DNA of 24,490 bases. It comes from an uncultured Eggerthellaceae bacterium (GTDB lineage Bacteria > Actinomycetota > Coriobacteriia > Coriobacteriales > Eggerthellaceae). The position numbers and the translations under genes were made by a program. The notes below the pieces were generated by a model. It searched no databases, was not told where the DNA came from, and was given only the letters and a program-made list of their open reading frames with translations. This document shows positions 1 through 7,958 of this stretch, one piece after another; position 1 is the stretch's first letter; every line of letters begins with the position of its first letter. The stretch covers positions 1 to 24,490 of the forward strand of contig CAKTWD010000013.1 of the NCBI GenBank assembly GCA_934630485.1, written 5' to 3'.

Positions 1-1
1 C

Positions 2-514
2 ATGGAGTATGCTCTTGATATTGGATGCGGCGGCGGCGCCAACGTCGCGCGCCTTCTTGACCGCATTCCTTTCGGCGAGGTCGTCGGCATCGACCCGTCG
101 CCTCTTTCGGTTCAGAAGTCCATCGAGTATAACGCTAAGGCAGTTGAAGACGGACGCGCAACCATCCAGCAGGCCGAGGCTGCCGATATGTCTGCGCTTC
201 CGAACAGCGCTTTCGATGTCGTTACCGCTTTTGAGACCATCTACTTCTGGAAAGATGTCCCGGCAGCTCTTGAAGAAATCAAAAGGGTCATGCTCCCTGG
301 TGGAACGTTGCTTATCTGCAACGAGGCCGATGGCTCCGATTCGGATCATTACTTCATGGCAATGCGCACTCCGGGTATGACCATATACACCCCGCGTGAG
401 CTCGACGCTCTTTTGCGCGACGCCGGCTTCAAGAAGATCCAGATCTACGACGATGTGAAATCCGGTCATGTATGCGTTACTGCAAAGAAGCCGAAGATGC
501 CGGAGAAGCTCTAA
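2..514 (+). CDS. class I SAM-dependent methyltransferase, 5'-truncated by the window edge
   Basis: Transfers a methyl group from S-adenosylmethionine to an unidentified substrate, probably in the cytoplasm. The visible 170 residues begin almost directly at SAM motif I (DIGCGGG, residues 6-12). They continue with the acidic motif II region (GIDPSP), a D-M-S-A-L-P adenine-contact region and the post-motif strand FDVVTAFETIYFW, then the LPGGTLLI strand of UbiE/Methyltransf_11-type enzymes. Family members normally carry 40-50 residues before motif I. The methionine at position 2 is therefore probably internal and the gene starts outside the window. It ends in TAA and faces the minus-strand NifX-like gene across a hairpin. 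Substrate cannot be told from the sequence; the family call is firm. Confidence 0.85.
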   Translation: MEYALDIGCGGGANVARLLDRIPFGEVVGIDPSPLSVQKSIEYNAKAVEDGRATIQQAEAADMSALPNSAFDVVTAFETIYFWKDVPAALEEIKRVMLPGGTLLICNEADGSDSDHYFMAMRTPGMTIYTPRELDALLRDAGFKKIQIYDDVKSGHVCVTAKKPKMPEKL

Positions 515-561
515 GTTCAACTTCATAGACATGGTGTCGCTTTTGCGCACAATATGTACGG

Positions 562-600
562 AAAACGCCCGATTCGCAGCAAGTGCGTGTCGGGCGTTTG
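562..600. terminator. bidirectional intrinsic terminator between methyltransferase and NifX-like gene
   Basis: A 10-bp perfect stem (AAACGCCCGA at 563-572 with TCGGGCGTTT at 590-599) encloses a 17-nt loop. It has a short T run on either strand (TTT on plus, TTTT on minus) and lies between two convergent genes, so it probably serves both. Confidence 0.7.
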
Positions 601-661
601 CATTGGAGCGGTTTGCGATTTGACAGGGAGGTGCTTCCTGAAAATCGCGTGCAGGTACGAA

Positions 662-1027
662 TTAGTGCTGGCAGGCGGTGGAAGGATCCATCAGATAAAC
701 TTCGCCAGCAATGAACTTCTTGACGACATCGCCAACGATAGGGGTTTCGGTTTCAGCGAAAACCTTGATGCCAGCCTGGGTGAAGCGCATCAGCGGAGGG
801 GTGCCCATGCCAACGGCAAGGATGGCGTCGATGCCAAGGGTCATGGCGTAATCGATGACGCCGCCGCAGCCATACTGGTCATGGTCGACGTTCTTGACGG
901 CCTCGACGTTGGCGATGTTCATGTCATCGTCGAATTCGACGATGGTGAAGTACGGGCTGTGGCCGAAGTGACCGCTGCGGACGCTTTCGAGCATCTGGTC
1001 GGTTTCGCTGGGGATTGCGAGTTTCAT
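662..1027 (-). CDS. NifX/NifB-like FeMo-cofactor-domain protein (Nitro_FeMo-Co family)
   Basis: A 121-residue protein made almost wholly of the dinitrogenase iron-molybdenum cofactor biosynthesis fold, an RNase H-like domain that in relatives carries metal or Fe-S clusters. Family signs are the N-terminal strand MKLAIPSE, the GHFGHSPYF loop at about residues 19-27, the DQYGCGGVIDY segment and the GMGTPPL loop. The start is placed at the ATG at 1027 because GAGAGGA lies just upstream, and this gives the usual MKLAIP N-terminus. A longer reading from 1051 would translate through that ribosome site. No nitrogenase or molybdenum genes are nearby. Standalone members are widespread in anaerobes and mostly of unknown role. 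It is monocistronic, converging on the methyltransferase. Confidence 0.85.
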   Translation of the reverse strand: MKLAIPSETDQMLESVRSGHFGHSPYFTIVEFDDDMNIANVEAVKNVDHDQYGCGGVIDYAMTLGIDAILAVGMGTPPLMRFTQAGIKVFAETETPIVGDVVKKFIAGEVYLMDPSTACQH

Positions 1028-1371
1028 GATTCTCGTCCTCTCTGAAATCAAGCTGCGCTTACAGCTTCAAGCACGGCTTAGTCAATGTATCGCTCCAAAT
1101 GATATCAAGGCTTTTAGTTTTGGGAACAGCAAAACGATTCGTTTTCGATATCAGGTTAATTAATAGTGATTTTGAGCTGCGAAAAAGCGAACCGAAGAAG
1201 CGAGGTTCCGGTAGATTGTCTTTTGGCATGAACGGATGAGGGGTATTTGCTTGGGCATTGTTTATCGTTTGTCACGATATCGCCGGCTGCTTTCGGGTAT
1301 GCTTTAGAGGTTTGATCGAATGAGGCGCGGCAACCTGCAGTAGGTGACCGCGCAATCACGAAAGGAAACTC
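1028..1371. other. divergent intergenic region (344 nt) between NifX-like gene and FKBP gene
   Basis: No gene is apparent. The region must hold promoters for both flanking divergent genes, but I cannot pick a convincing -35/-10 pair. Two operator-like inverted repeats are visible: AAAACGA-T-TCGTTTT at 1131-1145, flanked by GATATC on both sides, and TATCGT-TTGTC-ACGATA at 1263-1279. Neither matches a regulator I can name. Confidence 0.5.
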
Positions 1372-1797
1372 ATGAGCAACGACGGCAAGAAGGTTTCTGT
1401 CCACTACACCGGCACGCTTGACGACGGCACCAAGTTCGATTCGTCTCTTGACCACGGCGCTCCGCTTGACTTCACGTGCGGCGCTGGCCAGATGATCCCC
1501 GGCTTCGATGAGGCTGTTAAGAACATGGAGGTCGGCCAGACCCTTACGGTTCATCTTGAGCCTGCTCAGGCTTACGGCGAGTCCGACCCTGCTGCCATCC
1601 AGACCATTCGCATCGAGTCTCTTCCCGGTTCCGAGAACCTTACCGTTGGCGAGAAGGTCATGCTTGCAGGTCCCAATGGCTTCCCGTTCCAGGCTTTGGT
1701 TGTCGACAAGACCGACACCGAGATCACCTTCGATATGAATCACGAGCTGGCAGGCAAGGCTCTCAATTTCGAGATCACCCTTCTAAGCGCCGAGTAA
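1372..1797 (+). CDS. slyD: SlyD-like FKBP-type peptidyl-prolyl cis-trans isomerase
   Basis: Catalyses proline isomerisation and acts as a folding helper in the cytoplasm (no signal peptide). The 141 residues show the FKBP core: VSVHYTGTLDDGTKFDSS at 8-25, then PGFDEAV at 43-49. An insert-in-flap chaperone domain at about 68-122 follows, then the SlyD signature DMNHELAGKALNFEI at 121-135. Unlike Escherichia coli SlyD (196 aa) it stops right after the core, so the histidine/cysteine-rich nickel-binding tail is absent. Relatives lacking that tail are common. The ATG is preceded by GAAAGGAAACTC, a good ribosome site. It is monocistronic and followed by two terminator hairpins. The symbol is by homology only. 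Confidence 0.9.
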   Translation: MSNDGKKVSVHYTGTLDDGTKFDSSLDHGAPLDFTCGAGQMIPGFDEAVKNMEVGQTLTVHLEPAQAYGESDPAAIQTIRIESLPGSENLTVGEKVMLAGPNGFPFQALVVDKTDTEITFDMNHELAGKALNFEITLLSAE

Positions 1798-1800
1798 TCG

Positions 1801-1835
1801 GATTCTTTCAAAAAGAATCTTGCTTAGTTGTTTTA
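1801..1835 (+). terminator. intrinsic terminator after FKBP gene
   Basis: An 8-bp stem (GATTCTTT at 1801-1808, AAAGAATC at 1812-1819) with a 3-nt loop is followed by a T-rich tract. It starts three bases after the FKBP stop codon. Confidence 0.6.
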
Positions 1836-1845
1836 GCGGGAATGA

Positions 1846-1886
1846 AAAACAAGGCTGCGATCAAACGATCGCAGCCTTGTTTGCTT
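1846..1886. terminator. strong bidirectional terminator between FKBP and ddh
   Basis: A perfect 15-bp stem (AACAAGGCTGCGATC at 1848-1862 with its complement at 1867-1881) has an AAAC loop. It has T residues on the plus side and TTTTTC on the minus side, so it suits both convergent genes and acts in tandem with the hairpin just upstream. Confidence 0.85.
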
Positions 1887-1913
1887 TGCGGGTTGGACGA
1901 GTCAGCGCGAGTA

Positions 1914-2900
1914 TTAAAGAATATGAGCGCGCAGGTAATCGCCGTCGTGTGCGGAAAGATACGCAGGGGCGATGTCGAACACCGTGTTGCAGCCTGTTTT
2001 GCCCTCGGCGGCCAAACGCGCGATGGCGCGAGCGAAGCACAAGAGGACGCTGGAGGTGAATTCGGGATTCGAACCAAGCTTCAGCGAGTACTCGATCACG
2101 TGCTTGCGACCCGATGCGGTTTCGCCGGAGCGGAGCACGAATCCACCGTGGGGAAGCTCCTTGTGATCGCGGTCAAGCTCTTCCTGAGAGATGAAGTTGA
2201 CCGTGGTGTCGTACTCGTCGAAGTAGTTGGGCATGGCCTTGATTTGCTCTTCGACAGCAGCGGCGTCGGCGCCGTCTTCCAACACGACCCAGCATTCGCG
2301 GGTGTGCATCTCGCGCGCGGTGAACTCGGGGTTGTCGCCCGAACGAGCACCTTCAAGGGCTGCGGGGACGGGGTTGGTGTACTGGCGAGCGTCAGCGACA
2401 CCGTCGATACGACGAATGGCGTCGGAGTGACCCTGGCTTACGCCGCGGCCCCAGAACGTGTAGTCCTTCCCATTGGGAAGGAAGGTGTTGCCGTACAGGC
2501 GGTTCAAGCTGAACAGGCCCGGATCCCATCCGCACGAGATAAGAGCGCACGTAGCGCCCTGCTTCGCTGCGGCGTCAACCGCAGCGAAGTGCTCGGGGAT
2601 GTTGTGATGTGTGTCGAAGCTGTCGACGACGTTGTACCATTGCGCGAAGTGCGGGGTCTGCTTAGGCAGGTCGGTTGCGCTGCCGCCGCAGATCATGAGG
2701 ACGTCGAACTCTCCCTTGGCGTTTCCGTCCTCGAGCTGCGAAGCAGACCTGACGTCGGCGTTGCTTGCGATCTTCACCGTAGATGGGTCGCGGCGGGTGT
2801 ACACCGCGACCAGTTCCATATCGTCGTTCTGCGTAACAGCCATTTCAATTCCGCGGCCAAGGTTGCCGTAGCCAAGGATGGCGATTTTGATTGCAGTCAT
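1914..2900 (-). CDS. ddh: meso-diaminopimelate dehydrogenase
   Basis: Makes meso-diaminopimelate in one NADPH-dependent reductive amination of tetrahydrodipicolinate, a shortcut to the peptidoglycan cross-linking residue and lysine precursor. The 328 residues fit the family length (about 320-330). A Rossmann start (ILGYGNLGRG, glycines at 10, 12 and 15) is followed by the conserved CGGSATDLP region. Next come FDTHHNIPEHF and SCGWDPGLFS, the substrate-binding stretch typical of Ddh. The C-terminal part (HVIEYSLKLGSNPEFT) also matches. The ATG is preceded by AAGGATCGAAG. It lies 30 bp downstream of the symporter gene on the same strand, so the two are probably co-transcribed. Confidence 0.93.
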   Translation of the reverse strand: MTAIKIAILGYGNLGRGIEMAVTQNDDMELVAVYTRRDPSTVKIASNADVRSASQLEDGNAKGEFDVLMICGGSATDLPKQTPHFAQWYNVVDSFDTHHNIPEHFAAVDAAAKQGATCALISCGWDPGLFSLNRLYGNTFLPNGKDYTFWGRGVSQGHSDAIRRIDGVADARQYTNPVPAALEGARSGDNPEFTAREMHTRECWVVLEDGADAAAVEEQIKAMPNYFDEYDTTVNFISQEELDRDHKELPHGGFVLRSGETASGRKHVIEYSLKLGSNPEFTSSVLLCFARAIARLAAEGKTGCNTVFDIAPAYLSAHDGDYLRAHIL

Positions 2901-2930
2901 CTTCGATCCTTATCAGTTGGAAACCGATGT

Positions 2931-4385
2931 TTATTTACGAGTGGGCGCTTCGGGATACTCGAGGTCGTCGAACATGTCGAAATCGCCGTCCTCGCCGATT
3001 TCAGTGTCGCCCTCTTCGGGGGTGGTGAAATCGGAGTAGTCGGCAGGTGCCATGTTCTCGAGGGTGGTGGTGTCGACTTCCTTGATGGTGTCGTCACGGA
3101 AGACGTCGCGGTTGAGCATGCCGACCATGTTTGCAAGAGCGGTGGTGCAAACTGCGTCTCCGGTGATGTTAATGGCGGTACGGCCCATGTCGAGGATGCG
3201 GTCGATGCCCATGATCATGGCAACGCCCTCAACAGGCAGGCCGACAGAAGCGAAAACCATGGTGAGCATGATGGTGCCAACACCTGGGACGCCAGCAGTG
3301 CCGATGGAGGCGACGGTGGCGGTGACGACAACGGTGACCAGCTGGGAAGCGTTCAGGTCGATGCCGAATGCCTGAGCGGCGAAGACAACGGCGACGCCCT
3401 GCATGATAGCGGTGCCGTTCATGTTGATGGTTGCGCCCAGCGGAATGGTGAACGAGGAGATCTTGGGATCGACGCCGACGCGCTTGTTCAGGGTCTCCAT
3501 GTTCAGCGGGATGGTGGCGTTGGAAGAGCTGGTGGAGAAGGCGAAGACCATGACCGGCCAGAACTTCTTAAGGAAGTGCATCGGGTTCAGACGCGTGAAC
3601 GCGAAGAGGATAAGGGTGTAGACCACGAACAGCATGATCAGCAGGCCAAGGTAAGTGGTCAGGATGAAATTGATCATCGGGAGGATGCCGCTGATGCCCA
3701 GGTTCGCGAAGGTACGCGAGATCAGGCAGAAGATGCCGATGGGGGCAACCTTCAGGATCATGGAGATCATGGCCATCATGATGGCATTGAACTGGGTGAA
3801 GAAGCGGTTGACGGTGGCAACCTTGCGACCCAGCGTGCCCAGCAGGAAGCCCAGGATCAATGCAAAGAAGATGATTTGGAGCATGGTGCCGTTGGCCAGT
3901 GCTGAGAAGATGTTGGTGGGGATGATGTTCAGCAGCGTGGTCTTGAAGTCCTGATTTTCGGCTGCCTTAGGCTGAACCTGGGTGATGGAGTTCATGTCCA
4001 GGCCAACGCCGGGGTTGGTGATGTTGGCAAGCACCAGGGCGATGACGATGGCCAAAGCGGTGGTGAGCAGGTACATGATGATGGTACCGCCGCCAACCTT
4101 GCCGAGCATCTTCGGGTCGCTCATGGATGCGGCGCCGCAGACGATGGAGCAGAAAACCAACGGTGCGACGAGCATCTGCATCAAGCGGATGAAGCCCTGG
4201 CCGAAGACATAGAAGACGCCCTCGATGAGGAAGTTGTCAACAGGGGACTTATCGGGGACGACCTGGTTCAAGATCAGGCCGCAGACGATGCCGGCTGCGA
4301 GCGAGATCAGGATCCACGTAGTGAGTCCTAGCTTCTTTTTCTCTGTACCGTTTCCGGCAGCAGAGTCTTTTGCTGATTGGGTCAC
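2931..4385 (-). CDS. dicarboxylate/amino acid:cation symporter (DAACS/SDF family)
   Basis: Inner-membrane sodium- or proton-coupled importer of acidic amino acids or C4-dicarboxylates. It shows the family landmarks of GltPh-type carriers: the serine-rich HP1 tip (STSSSNATIP), the TM7 cation motif NMNGTA, HP2 (GTAGVPGVG) and TM8 (ILDMGRTAINITGD). That TM8 stretch keeps the equivalents of GltPh Asp394, Arg397, Thr398, Asn401 and Asp405. The arginine points to an acidic substrate such as aspartate or glutamate. The start is placed at GTG 4385 because a near-perfect AAAAGGAGGTTT lies just upstream; an earlier ATG at 4415 would read through this site. Length is 484 residues, longer than usual because of an acidic roughly 60-residue C-terminal tail. 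First gene of an operon with ddh. Confidence 0.9.
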   Translation of the reverse strand: MTQSAKDSAAGNGTEKKKLGLTTWILISLAAGIVCGLILNQVVPDKSPVDNFLIEGVFYVFGQGFIRLMQMLVAPLVFCSIVCGAASMSDPKMLGKVGGGTIIMYLLTTALAIVIALVLANITNPGVGLDMNSITQVQPKAAENQDFKTTLLNIIPTNIFSALANGTMLQIIFFALILGFLLGTLGRKVATVNRFFTQFNAIMMAMISMILKVAPIGIFCLISRTFANLGISGILPMINFILTTYLGLLIMLFVVYTLILFAFTRLNPMHFLKKFWPVMVFAFSTSSSNATIPLNMETLNKRVGVDPKISSFTIPLGATINMNGTAIMQGVAVVFAAQAFGIDLNASQLVTVVVTATVASIGTAGVPGVGTIMLTMVFASVGLPVEGVAMIMGIDRILDMGRTAINITGDAVCTTALANMVGMLNRDVFRDDTIKEVDTTTLENMAPADYSDFTTPEEGDTEIGEDGDFDMFDDLEYPEAPTRK

Positions 4386-4692
4386 AGCAAACCTCCTTTT
4401 GTTTACTAAAGTCAAACTCCAAAAGTATTACACGCTCATTACGTGTGCTTGATTTCCATTTTGTTAACGGGTCGTAATAATCCGTGAAATGGCTTGTCAG
4501 AAGCGTATCCAGGTCATTTTCAGAGCGCAATTCCGCGTTCCTCTTTATGTTTATGCGTGGATTTGGTCTCGGCTTGGTGGCGAACGCGAAGCTAAACTTG
4601 ACCGCCCGTATACTTTCATTGGTGAAAACGACGATTTTGACGCTAGGTTGGCCGTACGGAACGATGGGCGCTTTATATATAGAGGTATTGAT
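4386..4692. other. divergent intergenic region (307 nt) between symporter and flippase genes
   Basis: An open frame on the plus strand (from 4489) covers much of it, but its translation is unlike any known N-terminus and has no ribosome site. I read the region as non-coding. It must hold two divergent promoters. AT-rich candidates are TATACT at about 4609 and TATATA near 4675, neither with a good -35, so I do not call them. Confidence 0.4.
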
Positions 4693-6549
4693 TTGACTGA
4701 CGAGAACCAAAACGAACCGCGCTTCCCGCACAAACGGGGAAGGGGTGTCGCCGCGAAGGGTGAGGCAGGCCGCGCGCGCCCTATGGGGGACACTCAGCCC
4801 ATCACGCCCGATGGACATTCGCGTGGCGCTTTTGGCGGGCTGCTTCGCAAAGCCGATCAGTTCGAGGCCAAGCGTCAGGCCCGTGCGCGTCGCGAGCCCG
4901 GTCGTGTTCGCAAGTTCATCTACGCGTGGTTCGATCGCTTAACCGGTGCCGTGGCAGATGGCGGCTTGTCTCAAGCTGATGCCGAGTTCGAGGCGCATCG
5001 CACCTCGCGCGATTACATTTGGAACACCATCGGATTCATGGCATGGGGAACCATTTTCCCCATTCTCACTATCGTGGTCACTCAGCTTGCCGGCGTCGAG
5101 CAGGCCGGTATGTTCTCGCTTGCCTTCGTTATGGCGTTCTTGTTGTACTTCATGGGCATTTACGGCGTTCGAACGTACCAAGTCAGCGACTTGAACGGCA
5201 CACATTCATTTGCCGATTATCAGGTCCAGCGCTTCGCCTCTGTTGTCTTGATGCTTGTAGTCGGGCATTTGTACTGTCAGTTTCGCGGATATTCGGGCGT
5301 CATGCTCACGATGTGCATGGGACTCACGTTCTATCGTGCCGTCGATGCTATGGCCGAGGTGTACGAAGGGCGCTTGCAGCAGGTAGATAAGTTGTACCTG
5401 GCAGGAATCTCGTTGACCATCAGGTCGGTGGTCGCGCTTGTCGCTTTTTCCTTGACGTTGTTGATCATCCGCGACGTCGGCATTGCGTCTATCGCGATGG
5501 CTATCGGCGCTGCTGTCACGTTCGCTTTGGTTACCTTTCCGCTCGCTTTGCTTGAAACGCCGCCTTCGTCTCCGTTTTCCCTTAAGAGCGTCTCTTCCAT
5601 TTTCAAGTCGTGCTTCCCGTTGTTCGTTGCGTTGTTCATGTTCAATTTGGTGGACAACGTGCCGAAGTTCGTGATGGAGGGCGTGCTGAGTTACGACAAT
5701 CAGCTGTATTTCAACGCGATGTACTTTCCGTCGCAGGCAGTTCTTCTCGCGGCGGGTTTCGTGTACAAGCCTTTGCTCGTTCGCATGGCGAAGACCTGGG
5801 CCGACCCGGCGAAAAGGAAGAAGTTCGACCTATTCATCATGGCGATGAGCGCGGTTATCGTCGCCATGACGGTGGGAACCATCGTGATCGTGGCTTGGAT
5901 CGGCATTCCCCTTATGAACTTCCTATACGGCTTGGAATTCGACGATTATCGGTCGATCTTCTACGTGATGATCGTGGCCGGCGGCTTTACCGCGGTCATC
6001 GAATTCTTCTACCAGGTCATCACTATTCTGCGCAGGCAGAAGGTGGTTACCGAGCTGTATCTGATCACGTTCGTGTTCTCGGTGGTTGTGCTTGTCGTTA
6101 TGACGAACATCAGCGGCCTTGACGGCGCGGTGCTCGGTTATGCCGTCAGCATGGCTATCTTGGCGATCTTGCTGCTTCGTGAGTACATCAGCGCTCGCGT
6201 CAGCTTCAAACGTCACCCCGAAACCGACAACACCACATCATTCGAGCCTCTTTCGGCTGAAAACAGCGGCGTGCAGCCTGTTTCGGGCATGGATGCGCGC
6301 CATGGCGTATACGACCGTGCCGCCCAGGTCACGCAGGCGCTTGCTCCGGTGGGCGACCGCTCTTTCGGCCCCCGAATGGAGCCGGAAGAGGTTCGTCGCG
6401 GTGCTTCGGCGCGCGATCGTTCGGGTAGGCACGTGCGCAACCGCGATCAAGGGAGCGCGCAGTATCAAACCCGCGATCAGGTCGAAGCGCGCAGGCGCAG
6501 TGCAAGCCACTCCCGCCAAGGCGGCCAGCGCGGTCGTCGCGATCGGTAG
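4693..6549 (+). CDS. polytopic membrane protein, Wzx/MVF-like polysaccharide flippase family
   Basis: Probably moves a lipid-linked glycan or similar lipid across the cytoplasmic membrane. About 400 central residues (from about 108 to 505) form a dozen or more hydrophobic segments. The pattern resembles O-antigen/lipopolysaccharide flippases, including a second half with a short QLYFNAMYFPSQ loop. Flanking it are a hydrophilic roughly 105-residue N-terminus and a 111-residue C-terminal tail that is very rich in arginine near the end. The start chosen is TTG 4693, with AGAGG seven bases before it; the ATG at 4783 has no ribosome site, and starts upstream run through the intergenic region. First gene of a plus-strand run with the zinc-ribbon, DUF5685, J-protein and DnaK genes. 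No glycosyltransferases are near, so substrate is unknown. Confidence 0.7.
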   Translation: MTDENQNEPRFPHKRGRGVAAKGEAGRARPMGDTQPITPDGHSRGAFGGLLRKADQFEAKRQARARREPGRVRKFIYAWFDRLTGAVADGGLSQADAEFEAHRTSRDYIWNTIGFMAWGTIFPILTIVVTQLAGVEQAGMFSLAFVMAFLLYFMGIYGVRTYQVSDLNGTHSFADYQVQRFASVVLMLVVGHLYCQFRGYSGVMLTMCMGLTFYRAVDAMAEVYEGRLQQVDKLYLAGISLTIRSVVALVAFSLTLLIIRDVGIASIAMAIGAAVTFALVTFPLALLETPPSSPFSLKSVSSIFKSCFPLFVALFMFNLVDNVPKFVMEGVLSYDNQLYFNAMYFPSQAVLLAAGFVYKPLLVRMAKTWADPAKRKKFDLFIMAMSAVIVAMTVGTIVIVAWIGIPLMNFLYGLEFDDYRSIFYVMIVAGGFTAVIEFFYQVITILRRQKVVTELYLITFVFSVVVLVVMTNISGLDGAVLGYAVSMAILAILLLREYISARVSFKRHPETDNTTSFEPLSAENSGVQPVSGMDARHGVYDRAAQVTQALAPVGDRSFGPRMEPEEVRRGASARDRSGRHVRNRDQGSAQYQTRDQVEARRRSASHSRQGGQRGRRDR

Positions 6550-6618
6550 CAAGTCAATTTGGGCGTTTCGCAATCCGAGGCGCTGCGGCTATGTATAGGA
6601 AAGCAAGGTGTAGGCAAC

Positions 6619-7023
6619 ATGATGGATAGGCTTCGAGCATGGCTCGTTACTTCGATGGTGGGGCGTTACGGCGCTGACCAGTTCAACTACTTCCTTATTG
6701 GCGTCTCTATCGTCTTCATCGTGCTGTCGATGTTCGGCTTTCCTTTCTTCAGCACGCTGAGCTTCGTGTTTCTGATGCTAGCTGTTGTGCGCATGTTCTC
6801 GCGGAATCATTCCGCCCGCGCGGCCGAGAACGAGAAGTATCTCAGCATGAGTGAGAAGCCGCGCGAATGGTGGCGTAATGTCAACGTCCGTTGGGCCAAC
6901 CGTAAAACAACCGCTTATGTGAAGTGCCCGTCATGTGGCAAGACGTTCACGCTTCCCAAAGGCAAGGGCAAGATTCGTGCCACGTGTCCGTATTGCCACG
7001 AAGCCTCCGTCCATAAAGTGTAG
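6619..7023 (+). CDS. small two-TM membrane protein with C-terminal zinc ribbon
   Basis: Function unknown. The 134 residues divide into a short N-terminus, two closely spaced hydrophobic helices (about 23-39 and 42-59) and a basic linker with a WW pair (84-85). At the end lies a zinc ribbon with CPSC at 103-106 and CPYC at 123-126. This arrangement would place the metal site in the cytoplasm, anchored to the membrane. Tandem ATG codons lie at 6619 and 6622, with AAGGTGTAGG upstream; either could be used. It sits 69 bp after the flippase and 17 bp before the DUF5685 gene, so co-transcription is likely. Similar proteins recur beside chaperone genes in Gram-positives as I recall, but I cannot confirm that here. 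Confidence 0.75.
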   Translation: MMDRLRAWLVTSMVGRYGADQFNYFLIGVSIVFIVLSMFGFPFFSTLSFVFLMLAVVRMFSRNHSARAAENEKYLSMSEKPREWWRNVNVRWANRKTTAYVKCPSCGKTFTLPKGKGKIRATCPYCHEASVHKV

Positions 7024-7040
7024 GAAAGGCTGACGGCTGC

Positions 7041-7958
7041 ATGTTCGGGTTCATCACGATCAGTGACAACGACCTATCCGATTCCGAGCGCGAACGTTAT
7101 CGTTCGGTTTACTGCGGCGTATGCCGCGCACTTAAGCGGCGATTCGGTCAGCTGTCGCGCTTCGCTCTGAACAACGATCTCACCTTCGTGGCTCTTCTGC
7201 TTATGTCTTTGTACGAACCCGAAGAGACGCCTGGCTTGGGAAGGTGTGCTGCTCATCCTGTTAAGCCGCGACCTTATATCGAAAGCGAGGTTGTCGACTA
7301 TGCTGCCGACATGACCATCGTCATGGCATACCACAGCATGCTTGACAACTGGAACGACGATCGCTCGTATCCGTCCCTTGCGTTTTCGAGGGTGTTGAAG
7401 GCCGGGTACGAGCGCGTTTGTGGGCGATACCCTCGCCAATGCAGCGCATGCGAGCAGGGTCTTGGCAACATTTCACGAATCGAGCGAGATCAGATGCAGG
7501 CTTTGCGCGATGTGAATGACAGTGAGTCAACGCTCTTGGACCCCGATGCGTGCGCGAACGAGTTCGGAGCTATCATGTCTGAAGTGCTTGTGTTCAAGGA
7601 AGACGAGTGGTCGGACGAGCTTCGGTCGATCGGATTCGAGCTAGGGCGTTTCGTCTATCAGATGGATGCGGTGTACGATTTGCCGAAGGATTTGGAATCG
7701 GGGTCGTACAATCCGTTCAAGCAATCTGACCTCGATAACGATGAGCTGCGTATGCTCTTGATGAACCGAATGGCTGCGGTGGTTGATGTTTTCGAGCGGC
7801 TTCCGCTTGTTCAAGACGTGCAGATACTGCGAAGCGTTTTGTATGCGGGTGTTTGGGGACGACTCAACGCCCGCGACCAACATGATAAGGAAGCTTCGCA
7901 GAAGCGATCTTCTCACGACAAGCCTACGTGCAAGAACAAAGGAACCTTCAGTGGATAA
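7041..7958 (+). CDS. DUF5685-type protein
   Basis: No established function. The 305 residues match what I recall of the DUF5685 family: N-terminal MFGFIT, a YCGVCRAL cysteine pair (C25, C28), LSRFALNNDLTFVALLL, a CxxHP element (C69, H72), an acidic YHSMLDNWNDD patch (D102, D106, D107) and YQMDAVYDLPKD (D209, D213, D217) followed by SYNPF. The two cysteine elements could share one zinc ion, and the two acidic patches face each other in an all-helical protein. No signal peptide or clear membrane segment. The last 30 residues are polar and basic. AGGAAAGG lies about 12 bases before the ATG. Its 3' end overlaps the J-protein gene by 8 bases, which implies translational coupling and a shared role with the chaperones. 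Confidence 0.75.
   Translation: MFGFITISDNDLSDSERERYRSVYCGVCRALKRRFGQLSRFALNNDLTFVALLLMSLYEPEETPGLGRCAAHPVKPRPYIESEVVDYAADMTIVMAYHSMLDNWNDDRSYPSLAFSRVLKAGYERVCGRYPRQCSACEQGLGNISRIERDQMQALRDVNDSESTLLDPDACANEFGAIMSEVLVFKEDEWSDELRSIGFELGRFVYQMDAVYDLPKDLESGSYNPFKQSDLDNDELRMLLMNRMAAVVDVFERLPLVQDVQILRSVLYAGVWGRLNARDQHDKEASQKRSSHDKPTCKNKGTFSG

Noticed and set aside
2..514. ATG at position 2 as the true methyltransferase start
   Set aside because: It lies four residues before SAM motif I, where the family has 40-50 residues; the gene is cut by the window edge.
1842..3905. 687-codon plus-strand open frame across ddh and the symporter gene
   Set aside because: Antisense shadow of two well-recognised minus-strand genes. 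Its translation is low-complexity (V, G, D, H-rich) with no family resemblance and no ribosome site.
4489..4692. N-terminal extension of the flippase frame to the ATG at 4489
   Set aside because: No ribosome site, unlike any family N-terminus, and it occupies the divergent promoter region. TTG 4693 with AGAGG is better placed.
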